64,000 bases of DNA from Bacillota bacterium (GCA_023386265.1 JAEWKA010000005.1:124001-188000); one strand, 5' to 3'; shown: positions 8,748-18,209, numbered from the stretch's first letter. Made by a program: numbers and translations. Notes: generated by a model from the letters alone, not told the origin.

Positions 8748-9748
8748 TAGCAAGACGGAACATCATACCTGTATTTGTTCCGCACCTCGGCTGTCCGAAC
8801 AACTGCGTTTTCTGCAATCAGCATAGGATTTCGGGAGAAAGCTCTCCCGCAAACACGGAAACGGTCAGGAAAACTATTTTGGAGGGTATCGCAAAGATAC
8901 CGGAAAATTCGAATATTGAGCTGGCGTTTTATGGCGGCAGTTTCACGGCAATACCGGTCGAAGAGCAAAACGAGCTTTTGGACGCGGCTTTGCCGTTTTT
9001 ACATGATGGGAGCATAGAGTCCCTGCGTCTCTCCACGCGTCCTGACGCAATCGATGAAGAAACCCTAGATAGGCTGAAGGCTTACGGTGTCCGGACGATT
9101 GAACTGGGTGCACAGTCCATGTGCGACGAGGTGCTGAATCTTTCCGGCAGAGGACACACAGCGTTGCAGACCGCAAAATCGTCACGCCTTATCAAGAAAC
9201 ACGGCTTCGAGCTTATTTTGCAGATGATGACAGGACTGCCCGGGGACACAAGGGAGCGTACAATCGAAACGGCAAAAAAAATCATCGCCCTTAAGCCCAA
9301 CGGAGTTCGCATTTACCCGACAGTTATCGTCGATAACACACCTCTTCGCGATATGTGGCGCGAGGGGACTTACAAAGAGCATACGGTCGGGGAAGCGGTT
9401 GATTACTGTGCGGCAGTTGTGCCGATGTTTGAGGAAGCTGGGATACCCGTCATTCGCCTCGGACTCAATCCTTCGGAGGAGCTCTCCGGCGGTGCTGCTT
9501 TGGGCGGAGCCTATCACCCTGCGTTCGGCGAACTCGTTCGCTCGCGCCTGCTACTCAATAAGGCGAGGGCGCTCTTATCGGAAAACGCGCATGATGAGAA
9601 TGTCGTTTTGTACGTGAATGCGTCGGACGTTTCAGCGATGACCGGACAAAAAAGGTTAAATATACGGACACTTTGCGATGAGTTTGGATTGAAGAGTCTG
9701 AAGGTGTCCTCAGATGGCATACAAAAGGGTAAAGTGATATTAGGATAA
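8744..9748 (+). CDS. Elp3-like radical SAM protein without acetyltransferase domain
   Basis: 334-residue radical SAM enzyme. The cluster-binding motif is CPNNCVFCNQ (Cys-x4-Cys-x2-Cys, residues 17-26). It is followed by the SAM-binding ELAFYGGSFTAI stretch and an ELGAQSMCDEVL segment typical of the Elp3/TIGR01212-like group. The family is common in Firmicutes between rnc and smc, as here. It resembles the radical SAM half of Elp3 (tRNA wobble-uridine modification) but has no GNAT domain, and the C-terminal 100 residues are group-specific. The start overlaps the rnc stop by 4 bp. Substrate unknown; a tRNA-modifying role is only an inference. Confidence 0.85.
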   Translation: MIARRNIIPVFVPHLGCPNNCVFCNQHRISGESSPANTETVRKTILEGIAKIPENSNIELAFYGGSFTAIPVEEQNELLDAALPFLHDGSIESLRLSTRPDAIDEETLDRLKAYGVRTIELGAQSMCDEVLNLSGRGHTALQTAKSSRLIKKHGFELILQMMTGLPGDTRERTIETAKKIIALKPNGVRIYPTVIVDNTPLRDMWREGTYKEHTVGEAVDYCAAVVPMFEEAGIPVIRLGLNPSEELSGGAALGGAYHPAFGELVRSRLLLNKARALLSENAHDENVVLYVNASDVSAMTGQKRLNIRTLCDEFGLKSLKVSSDGIQKGKVILG

Positions 9749-9763
9749 ATCTTCCGCGATTGG

Positions 9764-9792
9764 TTGCAAAGCAAGCGGATTTATTATATAAT
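9764..9792 (+). promoter_or_regulatory. Sigma-A type promoter for the smc-ftsY operon
   Basis: TTGCAA (9764-9769), a 17-bp spacer and TATAAT (9787-9792), about 60 bases before the smc start. It sits in the only real gap between the radical SAM gene and smc. Confidence 0.65.
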
Positions 9793-9850
9793 CAACAAAT
9801 ATATAATTATCAGGTTTCTATCTTCCAGCAAAAAACACCCGAGGTGAAAT

Positions 9851-12800
9851 ATGTACCTAAAAGCGCTCGAAATACAGGGCTTCAAGTCCTTTGCGGATAA
9901 AACGAGACTGACTTTCGAAAAAGATATAACTTCGATTGTCGGACCCAACGGAAGCGGAAAATCAAATATTTCGGATGCGATACTCTGGGTTTTGGGAGAA
10001 CAGCGCACGAAAACACTCCGCGGCGGCAAGATGGAGGACGTTATTTTCGGCGGTACCGAAAAGCGCCCGAAGATGGGCTTTGCACAGGTTTCGCTTGTGC
10101 TGGACAACACGAAGCGCATTTTCAATACCGACAGCACCGAGGTCATGATAACCCGCCGCTACTACAGAAGCGGCGAGAGCGAATACTACATAAACCGCGA
10201 ATCCGTGCGCCTCAAGGACATCAGCGAAATGCTTATGGACACAGGACTCGGACGCGACGGATATTCCGTTATCGGTCAGGGCAAAATCTCCGAGGTCGTG
10301 TCCTCAAAGAGCCTTGACAGGCGTGAGCTTTTCGAGGAAGCGGCCGGCATCTCGCGCTATCGCTACCGCAAGGATGAAAGCGAGCGCAAGCTCATGCACA
10401 CGGACGAGAACCTTGTCCGAATAAACGACAAAATTGACGAGCTCAAAATATCTCTCGACCCGCTCAAAGTGCAGGCCGAAACCGCGAAGAAATACCTTAT
10501 CCTGCGTGACGAGCTACGAGGACTTGAAGTCTCTGTCTGGATGGAAACACTGGACAGGCTCCATGAACGCGCGAAGACTGTCAGCGAAGACTGGGAAAAT
10601 GCAAAAAATGGGCTGGAGCTGGCACAATTCGAGCTAAACGAGCTTTATGCCGCATCAGAGAACTATTCCGAGAAAATGCGCGAGAAAGACCTCGAAGCGG
10701 AAAAGCGCCGCGCCGACCTTGCGGAGACGGAAACTGTTTGCGCCGAAAACGAAAGCGAACTCGCCGTTTTGGAAAACAGCCTTAAGCATAATTCGGAACG
10801 TAAAGGTCAGCTGCAGTCGGAGATCGAGGATCAGGATACGAGGGCAAAGGCTCTTGAAAATCAGATTGCCAAAAGACACGAGCGCATCGACGAGATTAAG
10901 CGCGAGCTTGATGAGCTAGAATTAAAGGCGCGTGAGCTGACTGACGTTATCGGACGCAATTCCGAGGGCGAGGACGGCGCGAAGCTCGAAATATCGAAGC
11001 TGATTACCGATAAAAGTGAAAAGCAGGCAGCTTTGGCACACTCAAATGCCGTTTTGTCCATGCTTTTGGATGCGGCAAGGGAACAGTCAGAGTCGGACGA
11101 AAAGCGCAGACGCGAAAGCGGAGAAACCCTAACGCGCCGCGACGAGCTGTCCTTGCGACTTAAACAGGCGTCTATATTACAAAAAGAGGCAAAAGAGAAG
11201 GCCGACGAGCTCAAAAACATCATCGAAGGCTATACGATGCGCATGGAAGGCCGCGAAAGCAAGGTCAGGGCGCTCGAGGAAAAGCAGACTAGGCTCACGA
11301 TTGACCTTAATTCCGCACGCTCCCGCGTTACCATGCTCACAGAGATGGAAAAGGAATTTGAGGGCTATTCGCTCGCTGTCAAGACCGTAATGCGCGAGCA
11401 TGACAGGGGAACGCTTTCAGGCGTTCACGGACCTGTCGCAAATCTTGTCAAGACTGAAGACCGATTTACTCTCGCAATCGAAACAGCGCTCGGCTCGTCG
11501 ATGCAGAGCATAGTCGTCGATACGCAGGAGCAGGGCAAATCGGCAATTGAAATGCTGAAAAGACGCGATGCGGGCAGAGCGACCTTCCTGCCGGTCGATA
11601 CAATAAAAGCCTTTGATATGAAGCGCCGCCCCGAAAATGAAAACGGTTACCTCGGAACGGCTTTCGAGCTTGTCCGCTTCGACCCGAAATTTGCGGGCAT
11701 ATTTTCAAATCTGCTTGGCAGGACAGTGATTGCGGAAACTCTATCCGACGCTGTCGCAATGTCGAAGCGGAACGACAACCAGCTTCGCATCGTGACTCTG
11801 GACGGACAGCTCATTAACGCGGGCGGCTCGATGACCGGCGGCAGCGCCGCGAAAAATTCGGGCATACTCTCCCGAGCCAACGAACTGAAAACGCTGAATC
11901 TAAAGGTCGCGGACCTAAGTGAACAGGCGAAAGACTGTGCGACTAAGCTCGCTGATGCGTCCCGTGAACTGAATTCGGCAAAATATGAGCTCCAGACAGC
12001 GGAATTCGAACAGAAAGAAGCTCTTGAAACGCTCCGCTCCTGCGACAGCGAAAAGACTCAGGCGCAGTTCCTTCTAAATGAGACTGAAAAGACTCTTGAG
12101 ACACTTGAGCGGGACGAAAAGCTTTCGGCTCTGCGGCGCGAAGAGAATACAAAACGTGCCGAAAGTACGAAAAATGAAATAGGACAGCTGAATTGCGATG
12201 TGGCAGCGCTCGAACTCAAGCTGACCGAGCTTTCTGCAAAAAGCGAGGAGCACGAAATAAAGGCGAGAGAGCTCAGTGAAAAGCTCTCGGCATTTGCGGA
12301 GAAACGCTCGTCGCTCGTTTCGGAGAGCGATACCACTCTCGTAGCTATTAAGCAGCTTGAGGAGCTTTTAAGCGATTTGACCGGAGACGGCGAAACACGC
12401 AGGCAGGCAATCGCTGCGCTTTGCGCGGAGAACGAGGAACTCGGGCAGAAGAAACAGGAAGCAGAGGATAGGCTCGCTAAAAACCGTCAGACTGCGGATA
12501 ATATAAGGGGCGAAATCACACAGATAAACTCCCTGAAACTTGAGCTTGAGGGAAAACGTACCCAAAACGAGAAAAAGGCCCAGGATGTTAACCGCGAGCT
12601 TCTGGATATGGAGCGGCTCTGCGGCAGCATCGAGCAAAAAAAGCTTGCCTCCGAAATGGAGGAGAAGCAGATAATAGACAAGCTCTGGGACAGCTATGAG
12701 CTTTCGCGCACAGCGGCGCAAAGCATCAGAGAACCGGTTCCCAACATGGCCGAGGCGACAAAGCGCATAAACAGCCTCAAGCGCGAGATAACGGGTCTTG

Positions 12801-13414
12801 GCAACCCGAACATCGGCGCAATCGAGGAATATGAACGCATATCGGAACGTTATAACTTCCTAACTGAACAGCGTGACGATGTTGAGAAGGCAAAGCGTGA
12901 GCTGGAAAAAATCATCGGCGAAATTACGAAGGAGATGCAGGAAATATTCCTCCGTGAGTTCAAAATCATTGACGAGAGCTTCCGCAACACCTTCCTTGAG
13001 CTGTTCGGCGGTGGACGCGCGGCGCTCATCCTTGATGATGAGGAGGATATCTTGAATTGCGGCATAGAAATCAAGGTTCAGCCTCCCGGCAAGACGCTCA
13101 GCACCCTGAGCCTCCTTTCCGGCGGAGAAATGGCATTTGTTGCAATCGCGCTGTATTTTGCTATCATCAAGGTTCGGCCGACACCTTTCTGTATTATGGA
13201 CGAGATCGAAGCGGCGCTGGACGAAGCAAACGTCGACCGTTTTGCGCACTACCTGCGCGGTATGACCGACAGAACGCAGTTCATTGTCATCACTCACCGC
13301 CGCGGAACCATGGAAGAAGCCGATATTCTTTATGGCGTCACCATGCAGGAAAAAGGCGTTTCACAGGTTCTCTCCGTTGACCTCGAAGAGGCGGAGCGCG
13401 CCTTAGCAAAGTAA
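9851..13414 (+). CDS. smc: Chromosome segregation ATPase SMC
   Basis: Core subunit of the SMC-ScpAB condensin that compacts and segregates the nucleoid. At 1187 residues it is full length. The N-terminal head has Walker A GPNGSGKSN at 31-39 and a Q-loop region. Two long Glu/Lys/Arg-rich coiled coils (about 170-500 and 680-1010) flank the hinge (about 515-650), with GVHGPVANLV near its start and the glycine-rich LINAGGSMTGGS at its end. The C-terminal head has the ABC signature LSGGEMAFVAIAL and Walker B CIMDEIEAALDEAN. The start is ATG with CGAGGTGAAAT upstream. The following ftsY is co-oriented, as in Bacillus. Confidence 0.97.
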   Translation: MYLKALEIQGFKSFADKTRLTFEKDITSIVGPNGSGKSNISDAILWVLGEQRTKTLRGGKMEDVIFGGTEKRPKMGFAQVSLVLDNTKRIFNTDSTEVMITRRYYRSGESEYYINRESVRLKDISEMLMDTGLGRDGYSVIGQGKISEVVSSKSLDRRELFEEAAGISRYRYRKDESERKLMHTDENLVRINDKIDELKISLDPLKVQAETAKKYLILRDELRGLEVSVWMETLDRLHERAKTVSEDWENAKNGLELAQFELNELYAASENYSEKMREKDLEAEKRRADLAETETVCAENESELAVLENSLKHNSERKGQLQSEIEDQDTRAKALENQIAKRHERIDEIKRELDELELKARELTDVIGRNSEGEDGAKLEISKLITDKSEKQAALAHSNAVLSMLLDAAREQSESDEKRRRESGETLTRRDELSLRLKQASILQKEAKEKADELKNIIEGYTMRMEGRESKVRALEEKQTRLTIDLNSARSRVTMLTEMEKEFEGYSLAVKTVMREHDRGTLSGVHGPVANLVKTEDRFTLAIETALGSSMQSIVVDTQEQGKSAIEMLKRRDAGRATFLPVDTIKAFDMKRRPENENGYLGTAFELVRFDPKFAGIFSNLLGRTVIAETLSDAVAMSKRNDNQLRIVTLDGQLINAGGSMTGGSAAKNSGILSRANELKTLNLKVADLSEQAKDCATKLADASRELNSAKYELQTAEFEQKEALETLRSCDSEKTQAQFLLNETEKTLETLERDEKLSALRREENTKRAESTKNEIGQLNCDVAALELKLTELSAKSEEHEIKARELSEKLSAFAEKRSSLVSESDTTLVAIKQLEELLSDLTGDGETRRQAIAALCAENEELGQKKQEAEDRLAKNRQTADNIRGEITQINSLKLELEGKRTQNEKKAQDVNRELLDMERLCGSIEQKKLASEMEEKQIIDKLWDSYELSRTAAQSIREPVPNMAEATKRINSLKREITGLGNPNIGAIEEYERISERYNFLTEQRDDVEKAKRELEKIIGEITKEMQEIFLREFKIIDESFRNTFLELFGGGRAALILDDEEDILNCGIEIKVQPPGKTLSTLSLLSGGEMAFVAIALYFAIIKVRPTPFCIMDEIEAALDEANVDRFAHYLRGMTDRTQFIVITHRRGTMEEADILYGVTMQEKGVSQVLSVDLEEAERALAK

Positions 13415-13433
13415 CTTTCATAAAGGGGAAAGT

Positions 13434-13449
13434 CCCGAAACGTTTCGGG
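13434..13449 (+). repeat. 16-bp perfect palindrome before ftsY
   Basis: CCCGAAACGTTTCGGG reads the same on both strands. It sits 17 bases before the ftsY start, where a clear Shine-Dalgarno sequence is lacking. It could fold into a small hairpin in the smc-ftsY message or bind a dimeric protein; function unknown. Confidence 0.6.
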
Positions 13450-13465
13450 GCAAAATGCAGATACT

Positions 13466-14377
13466 ATGGGATTTTTTGATAAAATTAAACAGGGACTCGC
13501 GAGAACGAAAAAAAACATGTCCATCCAGATGAACAGTGTTTTCGCGGGCTTTACGGGCGAGAACGAGGAGTTTTTTGATGAACTCGAAGAAGCCCTGATA
13601 ATGGCGGACGCCGGAGTGGACACATCAACCGGAGCGGTTGAGGAGCTGCGCAAGCTCGTTAAAGAGCGAGGCATTCGTGGTGGAGAGGGAGTCAAGAACG
13701 CCTTCGCAGAAGTTCTGACGAACATACTAGAAGTCGGCGAGAAGGAACTGAGGCTTGGCACGAAGCCCTCCGTCATACTCATGGTTGGCGTCAACGGAGT
13801 CGGCAAAACGACAACTATCGGAAAGCTTGCAGCAAAGCTTGCCGCGTCGGGCAAAAAAGTGCTGCTCGTCGCGGGAGACACCTTCCGCGCTGCCGCAGCA
13901 GAACAGCTCACAGTGTGGGCGGATCGAGCGGGAGCGGCTCTTGTCCGGCACGAGGAGGGCTCAGATCCCGCGTCCGTGGTATTTGACGGTATCGCTGCGG
14001 CAAAGGCGAGGGGGGCGGATGTCATCATCATCGACACAGCCGGAAGACTGCACAATAAGCAGAACCTCATGAACGAACTCAACAAAATTACACGCATAAT
14101 AAACCGCGAGCTGCCCGAGGCTGACAGGGAAACGCTCCTTGTCCTCGATGCTACCACAGGGCAGAACGGGCTGATTCAGGCAATGCAGTTTAAGGAAACC
14201 GCTGATATTTCGGGCATCGTTTTGACGAAGCTCGACGGAACGGCAAAGGGCGGCATTGTTTTCGCCATTGCGGACGAGCTTAAGCTGCCTGTAAAATATA
14301 TCGGCGTCGGCGAGAGCGTTGATGACCTTATGCCTTTCGAGCCTCAAGGCTTTGTGGAGGCACTGTTGCAGCAATGA
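13466..14377 (+). CDS. ftsY: Signal recognition particle receptor FtsY
   Basis: SRP GTPase that docks ribosome-SRP complexes at the membrane. The 303-residue form consists of N and G domains only, with no long acidic A domain, as usual for Firmicutes. The N helix bundle spans 1-100. G1 GVNGVGKTTTIGKLA is at about 109-123, then DTFRAAAAEQL, G3 DTAGRLHNKQNLMNEL and G4 TKLDGTAKGG, closing with the amphipathic GFVEALLQQ. Upstream spacing is poor in purines (no strong RBS; a palindrome lies there instead). The stop overlaps rdgB by 4 bp (ATGA). Confidence 0.96.
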   Translation: MGFFDKIKQGLARTKKNMSIQMNSVFAGFTGENEEFFDELEEALIMADAGVDTSTGAVEELRKLVKERGIRGGEGVKNAFAEVLTNILEVGEKELRLGTKPSVILMVGVNGVGKTTTIGKLAAKLAASGKKVLLVAGDTFRAAAAEQLTVWADRAGAALVRHEEGSDPASVVFDGIAAAKARGADVIIIDTAGRLHNKQNLMNELNKITRIINRELPEADRETLLVLDATTGQNGLIQAMQFKETADISGIVLTKLDGTAKGGIVFAIADELKLPVKYIGVGESVDDLMPFEPQGFVEALLQQ

Positions 14378-14964
14378 GATATATTCTAGCCAGCAATAAC
14401 AAAGGCAAGCTGAAGGAAATGAAAGCTATCCTAGACGGTCTAGGAGCGGAGGTCATTTCACAGAGCGAGGCGGGGCTTTCTCTTGATGCGGAGGAAACGG
14501 GTACGACCTTCGAGGAAAACGCGCTCATCAAAGCCAGAGCCGCGTGTGAGGCGATATCTGAGCCCTCCATCGCAGATGACTCCGGACTCGCAGTAGAAGC
14601 GCTGGACGGTGCTCCGGGCGTATACTCGGCACGCTACGGCGGCTGTGCGACTGATGAGGAGAGAGTGAATCTTCTTCTTAAAAACCTCGACAGCGAGAAA
14701 AACAGGAGAGCGAAATTCGTCTCCTGCATCGCCTGCATGTTTCCGAACGGCGACGTCATCACGGCACGGGGCGAGTGCGAAGGAACTATCACCTTTGAGC
14801 CTAGAGGTGATGGTGGATTCGGATATGACCCTATATTCGAGTTTCCGGAGACTGGAAGAACAATGGCGGAGCTTTCCAATGAGGAAAAGAACGCCGTTTC
14901 GCACAGAGGCAGAGCACTAAAAATATTTGAAATGAAACTGAGGGAATACAATGCTGACAAGTAA
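14374..14964 (+). CDS. rdgB: XTP/dITP diphosphatase (RdgB/HAM1)
   Basis: House-cleaning pyrophosphatase that removes non-canonical purine nucleotides (XTP, dITP) before incorporation. In 196 residues it shows the N-terminal ILASNNKGKLKEM, catalytic IADDSGLAVEALDGAPGVYSA and the substrate-binding FGYDPIFEF followed by the LSNEEKNAVSHRG signature. The start codon overlaps the ftsY stop. The end overlaps yhbY by 14 bp, so the three genes are read as one message. Confidence 0.95.
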   Translation: MRYILASNNKGKLKEMKAILDGLGAEVISQSEAGLSLDAEETGTTFEENALIKARAACEAISEPSIADDSGLAVEALDGAPGVYSARYGGCATDEERVNLLLKNLDSEKNRRAKFVSCIACMFPNGDVITARGECEGTITFEPRGDGGFGYDPIFEFPETGRTMAELSNEEKNAVSHRGRALKIFEMKLREYNADK

Positions 14965-15259
14965 GCAGCGCGCATATTTGAGAGGTCTTGCCGCGAGCGA
15001 GGACACAATTATCCACGTGGGGAAAGGCGACCTGAGCGAAAACATTATAATCCAGGCAAAAGAAGCTTTAAAAGCCCGTGAGCTCATTAAGGGCAAGGTA
15101 CTTGAGAATTCGACGCTTACACCGCACGAGGTCTGTGACCTGCTCTGCGCGGAATGTAAGGCGGACGGAGTTCAGGTCATCGGCAGCAAATTTGTTCTCT
15201 ACAAGAGAAATGAATTAGACCCTAGAATAGTGCTTCCCAAAAAAGAAAAGAAGAAATAG
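14951..15259 (+). CDS. yhbY: YhbY-type CRM-domain RNA-binding protein
   Basis: 102-residue single CRM (YhbY) domain protein that associates with pre-50S ribosomes. Diagnostic features are the N-terminal LTSKQRAYLRGLA, the GKGDLSENI turn and GSKFVLYKRN near the C-terminus. The expected GxxG RNA-binding loop is represented by VGKG. The gene starts inside the end of rdgB. It is followed, as usual in Firmicutes, by nadD-yqeK and rsfS, a cluster linked to ribosome assembly and NAD synthesis. Confidence 0.93.
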   Translation: MLTSKQRAYLRGLAASEDTIIHVGKGDLSENIIIQAKEALKARELIKGKVLENSTLTPHEVCDLLCAECKADGVQVIGSKFVLYKRNELDPRIVLPKKEKKK

Positions 15260-15311
15260 ATAAGATAAGCTTAGAAGAATCTCATTTTTTAGCGCAAAGG
15301 GGGGCTGTGAA

Positions 15312-16478
15312 ATGCGGATTGCTGTTTTCGGAGGGAGCTTCAACCCTCCGCACTCTGGGCATGTCGAAGCCGCGAGAACCGTGGTTAAGGAGCTTCACGC
15401 CGGTAGGCTCATAATTGTTCCCACTGCAAAACCACCTCACAAGGAGCAGGAGGAAGGCTCTCCATCTGCGGCAACAAGGCTAGAGCTTACGCGCCTTGCT
15501 TTCGATGGAATTGAGAACACTGAAGTGTCCGACATTGAGATAAGCAGGGGAGGCGTATCCTACACAGTCGACACGCTTGAGGAGCTTAAAAAACTCTATC
15601 CGAATGACGAGCTTGTCCTTCTTGTGGGCACAGACATGCTCAGAAGCTTTGAAAGCTGGAAGGATTTTAAGCGTATATTTGAGCTTTCTGCTCTGGCGGC
15701 ATTCCCGAGAGAACATGACGAGATTACGGAAGTACGCAGGCTCAAAGAATTATATTCCGAGAAATATGGTGCCAATGTTTACGAGATTGGGCTTGTTCCG
15801 ACAGAAGTAACCTCAACCGAGCTGCGTGCGATGTTGAAAAACCGTGAAGGAAACAAATTACTCCCTGAGGCCGTCTATAGAGAGATAATAAAAAAACGCT
15901 ATTACAGTGCAAAGCCGAATTTCAAATGGCTTCGAGATAATTCCTATATTTATCTAGATGAAAAGCGCATCCCTCATGTACAGGGCTGCGAACAGGAAGC
16001 GGCACGGCTAGCGGAGAGATGGGGCGCTGACAAAGGTCTCGCTGCGGAAGCGGGAATTCTGCACGACATAACAAAAAAACTTAACGGTCCCGAGCAGTTG
16101 ATATTATGTGAAGAATATGGTATTATCACGGATGTTGATGAAAAAAAGAACTCCAAACTGCTCCATTCAAAGACGGGCGCCGCTTTTGCCCGCGATAAAT
16201 TTGGCATAAACGACGAGGTGTATTCCGCGATACTGTGGCACACTACGGGCCGCGCGGACATGACCTTGCTCGAAAAGATAATCTATATCGCAGACTACAT
16301 CGAACCTACGCGAGATTTCGAGGGTGTGGACGAGCTAAGAAGCCTTGCTTATGAAGACCTCGACTCGGCTGTTTTAAAAGGATTGCAAATGAGCCTCGAA
16401 GAGCTTGAGCACAAGAATTCTTTGCCCCATACGAATTCTATCAAAGCTCTCAGCTGGTTCAGAGAACATAGAAAATAA
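15312..16478 (+). CDS. nadD: Fused nicotinate-nucleotide adenylyltransferase (NadD) and YqeK-type HD hydrolase
   Basis: Two enzymes in one 388-residue chain. Residues 1-195 are NadD, which makes deamido-NAD from nicotinate mononucleotide and ATP. They carry FGGSFNPPHSGHVEAA (nucleotidyl-transferase GxFNPxHxGH motif), the GTDMLRSFESWKDF stretch and a VTSTELRAMLK end. Residues 205-388 are a YqeK HD-domain hydrolase with HVQGCEQEAARLA, GILHDITK (the HD pair), LLHSKTGA, ILWHTTGR and IIYIADYIEPTR. YqeK proteins are symmetrical Ap4A hydrolases in Firmicutes. In Bacillus these are two adjacent genes; here the frame is continuous. RBS AAAGGGGGG precedes ATG 15312. Confidence 0.94.
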   Translation: MRIAVFGGSFNPPHSGHVEAARTVVKELHAGRLIIVPTAKPPHKEQEEGSPSAATRLELTRLAFDGIENTEVSDIEISRGGVSYTVDTLEELKKLYPNDELVLLVGTDMLRSFESWKDFKRIFELSALAAFPREHDEITEVRRLKELYSEKYGANVYEIGLVPTEVTSTELRAMLKNREGNKLLPEAVYREIIKKRYYSAKPNFKWLRDNSYIYLDEKRIPHVQGCEQEAARLAERWGADKGLAAEAGILHDITKKLNGPEQLILCEEYGIITDVDEKKNSKLLHSKTGAAFARDKFGINDEVYSAILWHTTGRADMTLLEKIIYIADYIEPTRDFEGVDELRSLAYEDLDSAVLKGLQMSLEELEHKNSLPHTNSIKALSWFREHRK

Positions 16479-16549
16479 TAGAAGACGCAGAGAGCGAATC
16501 CGCTTTTCGCGCTTAGGACGCGGCGTTTTCGAAAGGAAGGGTAACCAAA

Positions 16550-17809
16550 GTGAAAGTTTTTGGTGGAAATGGAAAAAGAGAGAACAATTCGGGCCGCGGA
16601 GCCAGTTCGGGAAGAGCCGGCAACACGGGCAGAAATTATATAAACGACTCCGACAGGGGATATAATAACGAAGAGATTCTGAGAAAAAGAGCTCCCCAGC
16701 CCAAAAAGAAAAAGAAGAGCGGTAAGTCTGTACTTATCGTGCTTCTAATCCTGGCACTTATTGCGGCTGGCGTATTTCTTTACTGGAAAATAACAACGAG
16801 ACCGCCCGAGACGACAGATATACCCACCGATCCAACAACGGTTCAGATAACCGATACTGAAACGAGAGAGGTCGGGCGCTATTACACCCTTTTGGTTGTT
16901 GGCATCGACCAGCTTCAAGCCAATACGGATACTATCATGGTTGTACGCTACGATGCTGTGGAAAATAAGGCGAATATCGTCTCCATCCCGCGTGATACGC
17001 TGGTGAACGTACCCGAGTCAGTCAAAAAGATTAACGCCGTCTTCAGCTATGCAAAAGCCGATGGTAAAAGCGGCATCGACGCGCTTATGGACGAAGTCGA
17101 AGGAATTTGCGGATTTCGTCCGGATAGCTATGTTTTCATAGATACCAATGTTTTTGTTCAGGCAATCGACAAGCTCGGCGGGGTATACTTTGATGTCCCC
17201 GTAAATATGAACTACGATGATTACGCTGACAACAACGGTGATGGAAATTGCGAATATGTGTTCACGATCCATGTTCAGAAGGGTTATCAACTGCTTAATG
17301 GCGAGAACGCGCTGGGAGTGTTCCGTTTCCGGCAGAATAACGACGGAACGGGTTATGGAATGGGTGATATAGACCGTCTTGATACGCAGCATGCGCTTAT
17401 TAAGGCCGTTGCGGATCAGGCTCTGCAGCTAAAGAACCTGACGAATCTGGTATCAATTGCGAAAATAGTCAATGACAGCAGCCAGACAAATCTGACCTAT
17501 GGCAATATGCAGTGGTACGCTTCGGAGTTTTTAAAGATGTCTAGTGATAACATAAACATCATGACGCTTCCGGGAGACTACAGCTGCTCCATACGCGGCG
17601 GTTCGTATGTTTCAATCAAGGTCGATGAGTGGATGACTATGGTTAACACTTACCTCAATCCGCTGAAAAATCCAATTAAGCCGGAAGACTGCAACATTCT
17701 TTACCAAATCAGCAATACAGGCGCCTATGAGCCCGATCCGAATAATCTAGTCGTCACCGACGGCAGTGAGATTGAGGGAGGCATCAAGTCCTTCTACAGC
17801 TTCGGATAG
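16550..17809 (+). CDS. LytR-CpsA-Psr (LCP) family envelope ligase
   Basis: LCP enzymes move polyprenyl-phosphate-linked glycopolymers (teichoic acid, capsule) to peptidoglycan on the outer face of the membrane. The protein has 419 residues. A cytoplasmic Asn/Gly/Lys-rich N-terminus (1-58) leads to one membrane helix (VLIVLLILALIAAGVFLYW, about 62-80) and a proline/threonine linker. The LCP domain follows, with LLVVGIDQ, ADTIMV-like NTDTIMVVRYD, VSIPRDTLV, GGVYFDVP and the arginine-rich FRFRQNN then DIDRLDTQHALI. The GTG start at 16550 has GGAAGG upstream. It is placed between nadD-yqeK and rsfS, which is common in Clostridia. tagO and wecB at 44.5-46.7 kb make fitting substrates. Confidence 0.92.
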   Translation: MKVFGGNGKRENNSGRGASSGRAGNTGRNYINDSDRGYNNEEILRKRAPQPKKKKKSGKSVLIVLLILALIAAGVFLYWKITTRPPETTDIPTDPTTVQITDTETREVGRYYTLLVVGIDQLQANTDTIMVVRYDAVENKANIVSIPRDTLVNVPESVKKINAVFSYAKADGKSGIDALMDEVEGICGFRPDSYVFIDTNVFVQAIDKLGGVYFDVPVNMNYDDYADNNGDGNCEYVFTIHVQKGYQLLNGENALGVFRFRQNNDGTGYGMGDIDRLDTQHALIKAVADQALQLKNLTNLVSIAKIVNDSSQTNLTYGNMQWYASEFLKMSSDNINIMTLPGDYSCSIRGGSYVSIKVDEWMTMVNTYLNPLKNPIKPEDCNILYQISNTGAYEPDPNNLVVTDGSEIEGGIKSFYSFG

Positions 17810-17841
17810 TCTCAGACGCAAAATGAAAGGAAAGGTCCCCT

Positions 17842-18204
17842 ATGATGACACCCCAGCAAATGGCTGAAAAGATCGTCGAAGTCCTCGCAAACAAGATAGG
17901 ACGCGATATTAAGCTAATAAAAATCGACGCAATATCTGTTCTGGCGGATTATTTCGTAATATGCACCGCCAGCTCCACAACCCAGATCAAGACTCTATGC
18001 GACGAAGTCGAAAAGGTTATGGAGGATAATGGAGAGAAAAAACTCCACCGCGAGGGCTACCGTGCCGGCGGATGGGTGCTTCTGGACTTCGGCTGCGTAA
18101 TTGTCCATGTTTTCATGGAGGAAGCGCGTGCGTTTTACGGGCTTGAGCGCCTTTGGGCGGATGCAACAGAAATAGATATATCCAGCTTTATCGGAGAAAG
18201 ATAA
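17842..18204 (+). CDS. rsfS: Ribosomal silencing factor RsfS
   Basis: Binds uL14 on the large subunit and blocks subunit joining when nutrients are short. The protein has 120 residues, with the family's KIDAISVLADYFVICTASS (near residue 30) and GYRAGGWVLLDFGCVIVHVF, then RAFYGLERLWADA. RBS GAAAGGAAAGG precedes ATG 17842. It ends just before a hairpin and leuS. Confidence 0.96.
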   Translation: MMTPQQMAEKIVEVLANKIGRDIKLIKIDAISVLADYFVICTASSTTQIKTLCDEVEKVMEDNGEKKLHREGYRAGGWVLLDFGCVIVHVFMEEARAFYGLERLWADATEIDISSFIGER

Positions 18205-18209
18205 ACATC

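Noticed and set aside
13330..14157. 275-residue minus-strand open frame
   Set aside because: Antisense to smc end and ftsY; serine-rich low-complexity translation without any motif.
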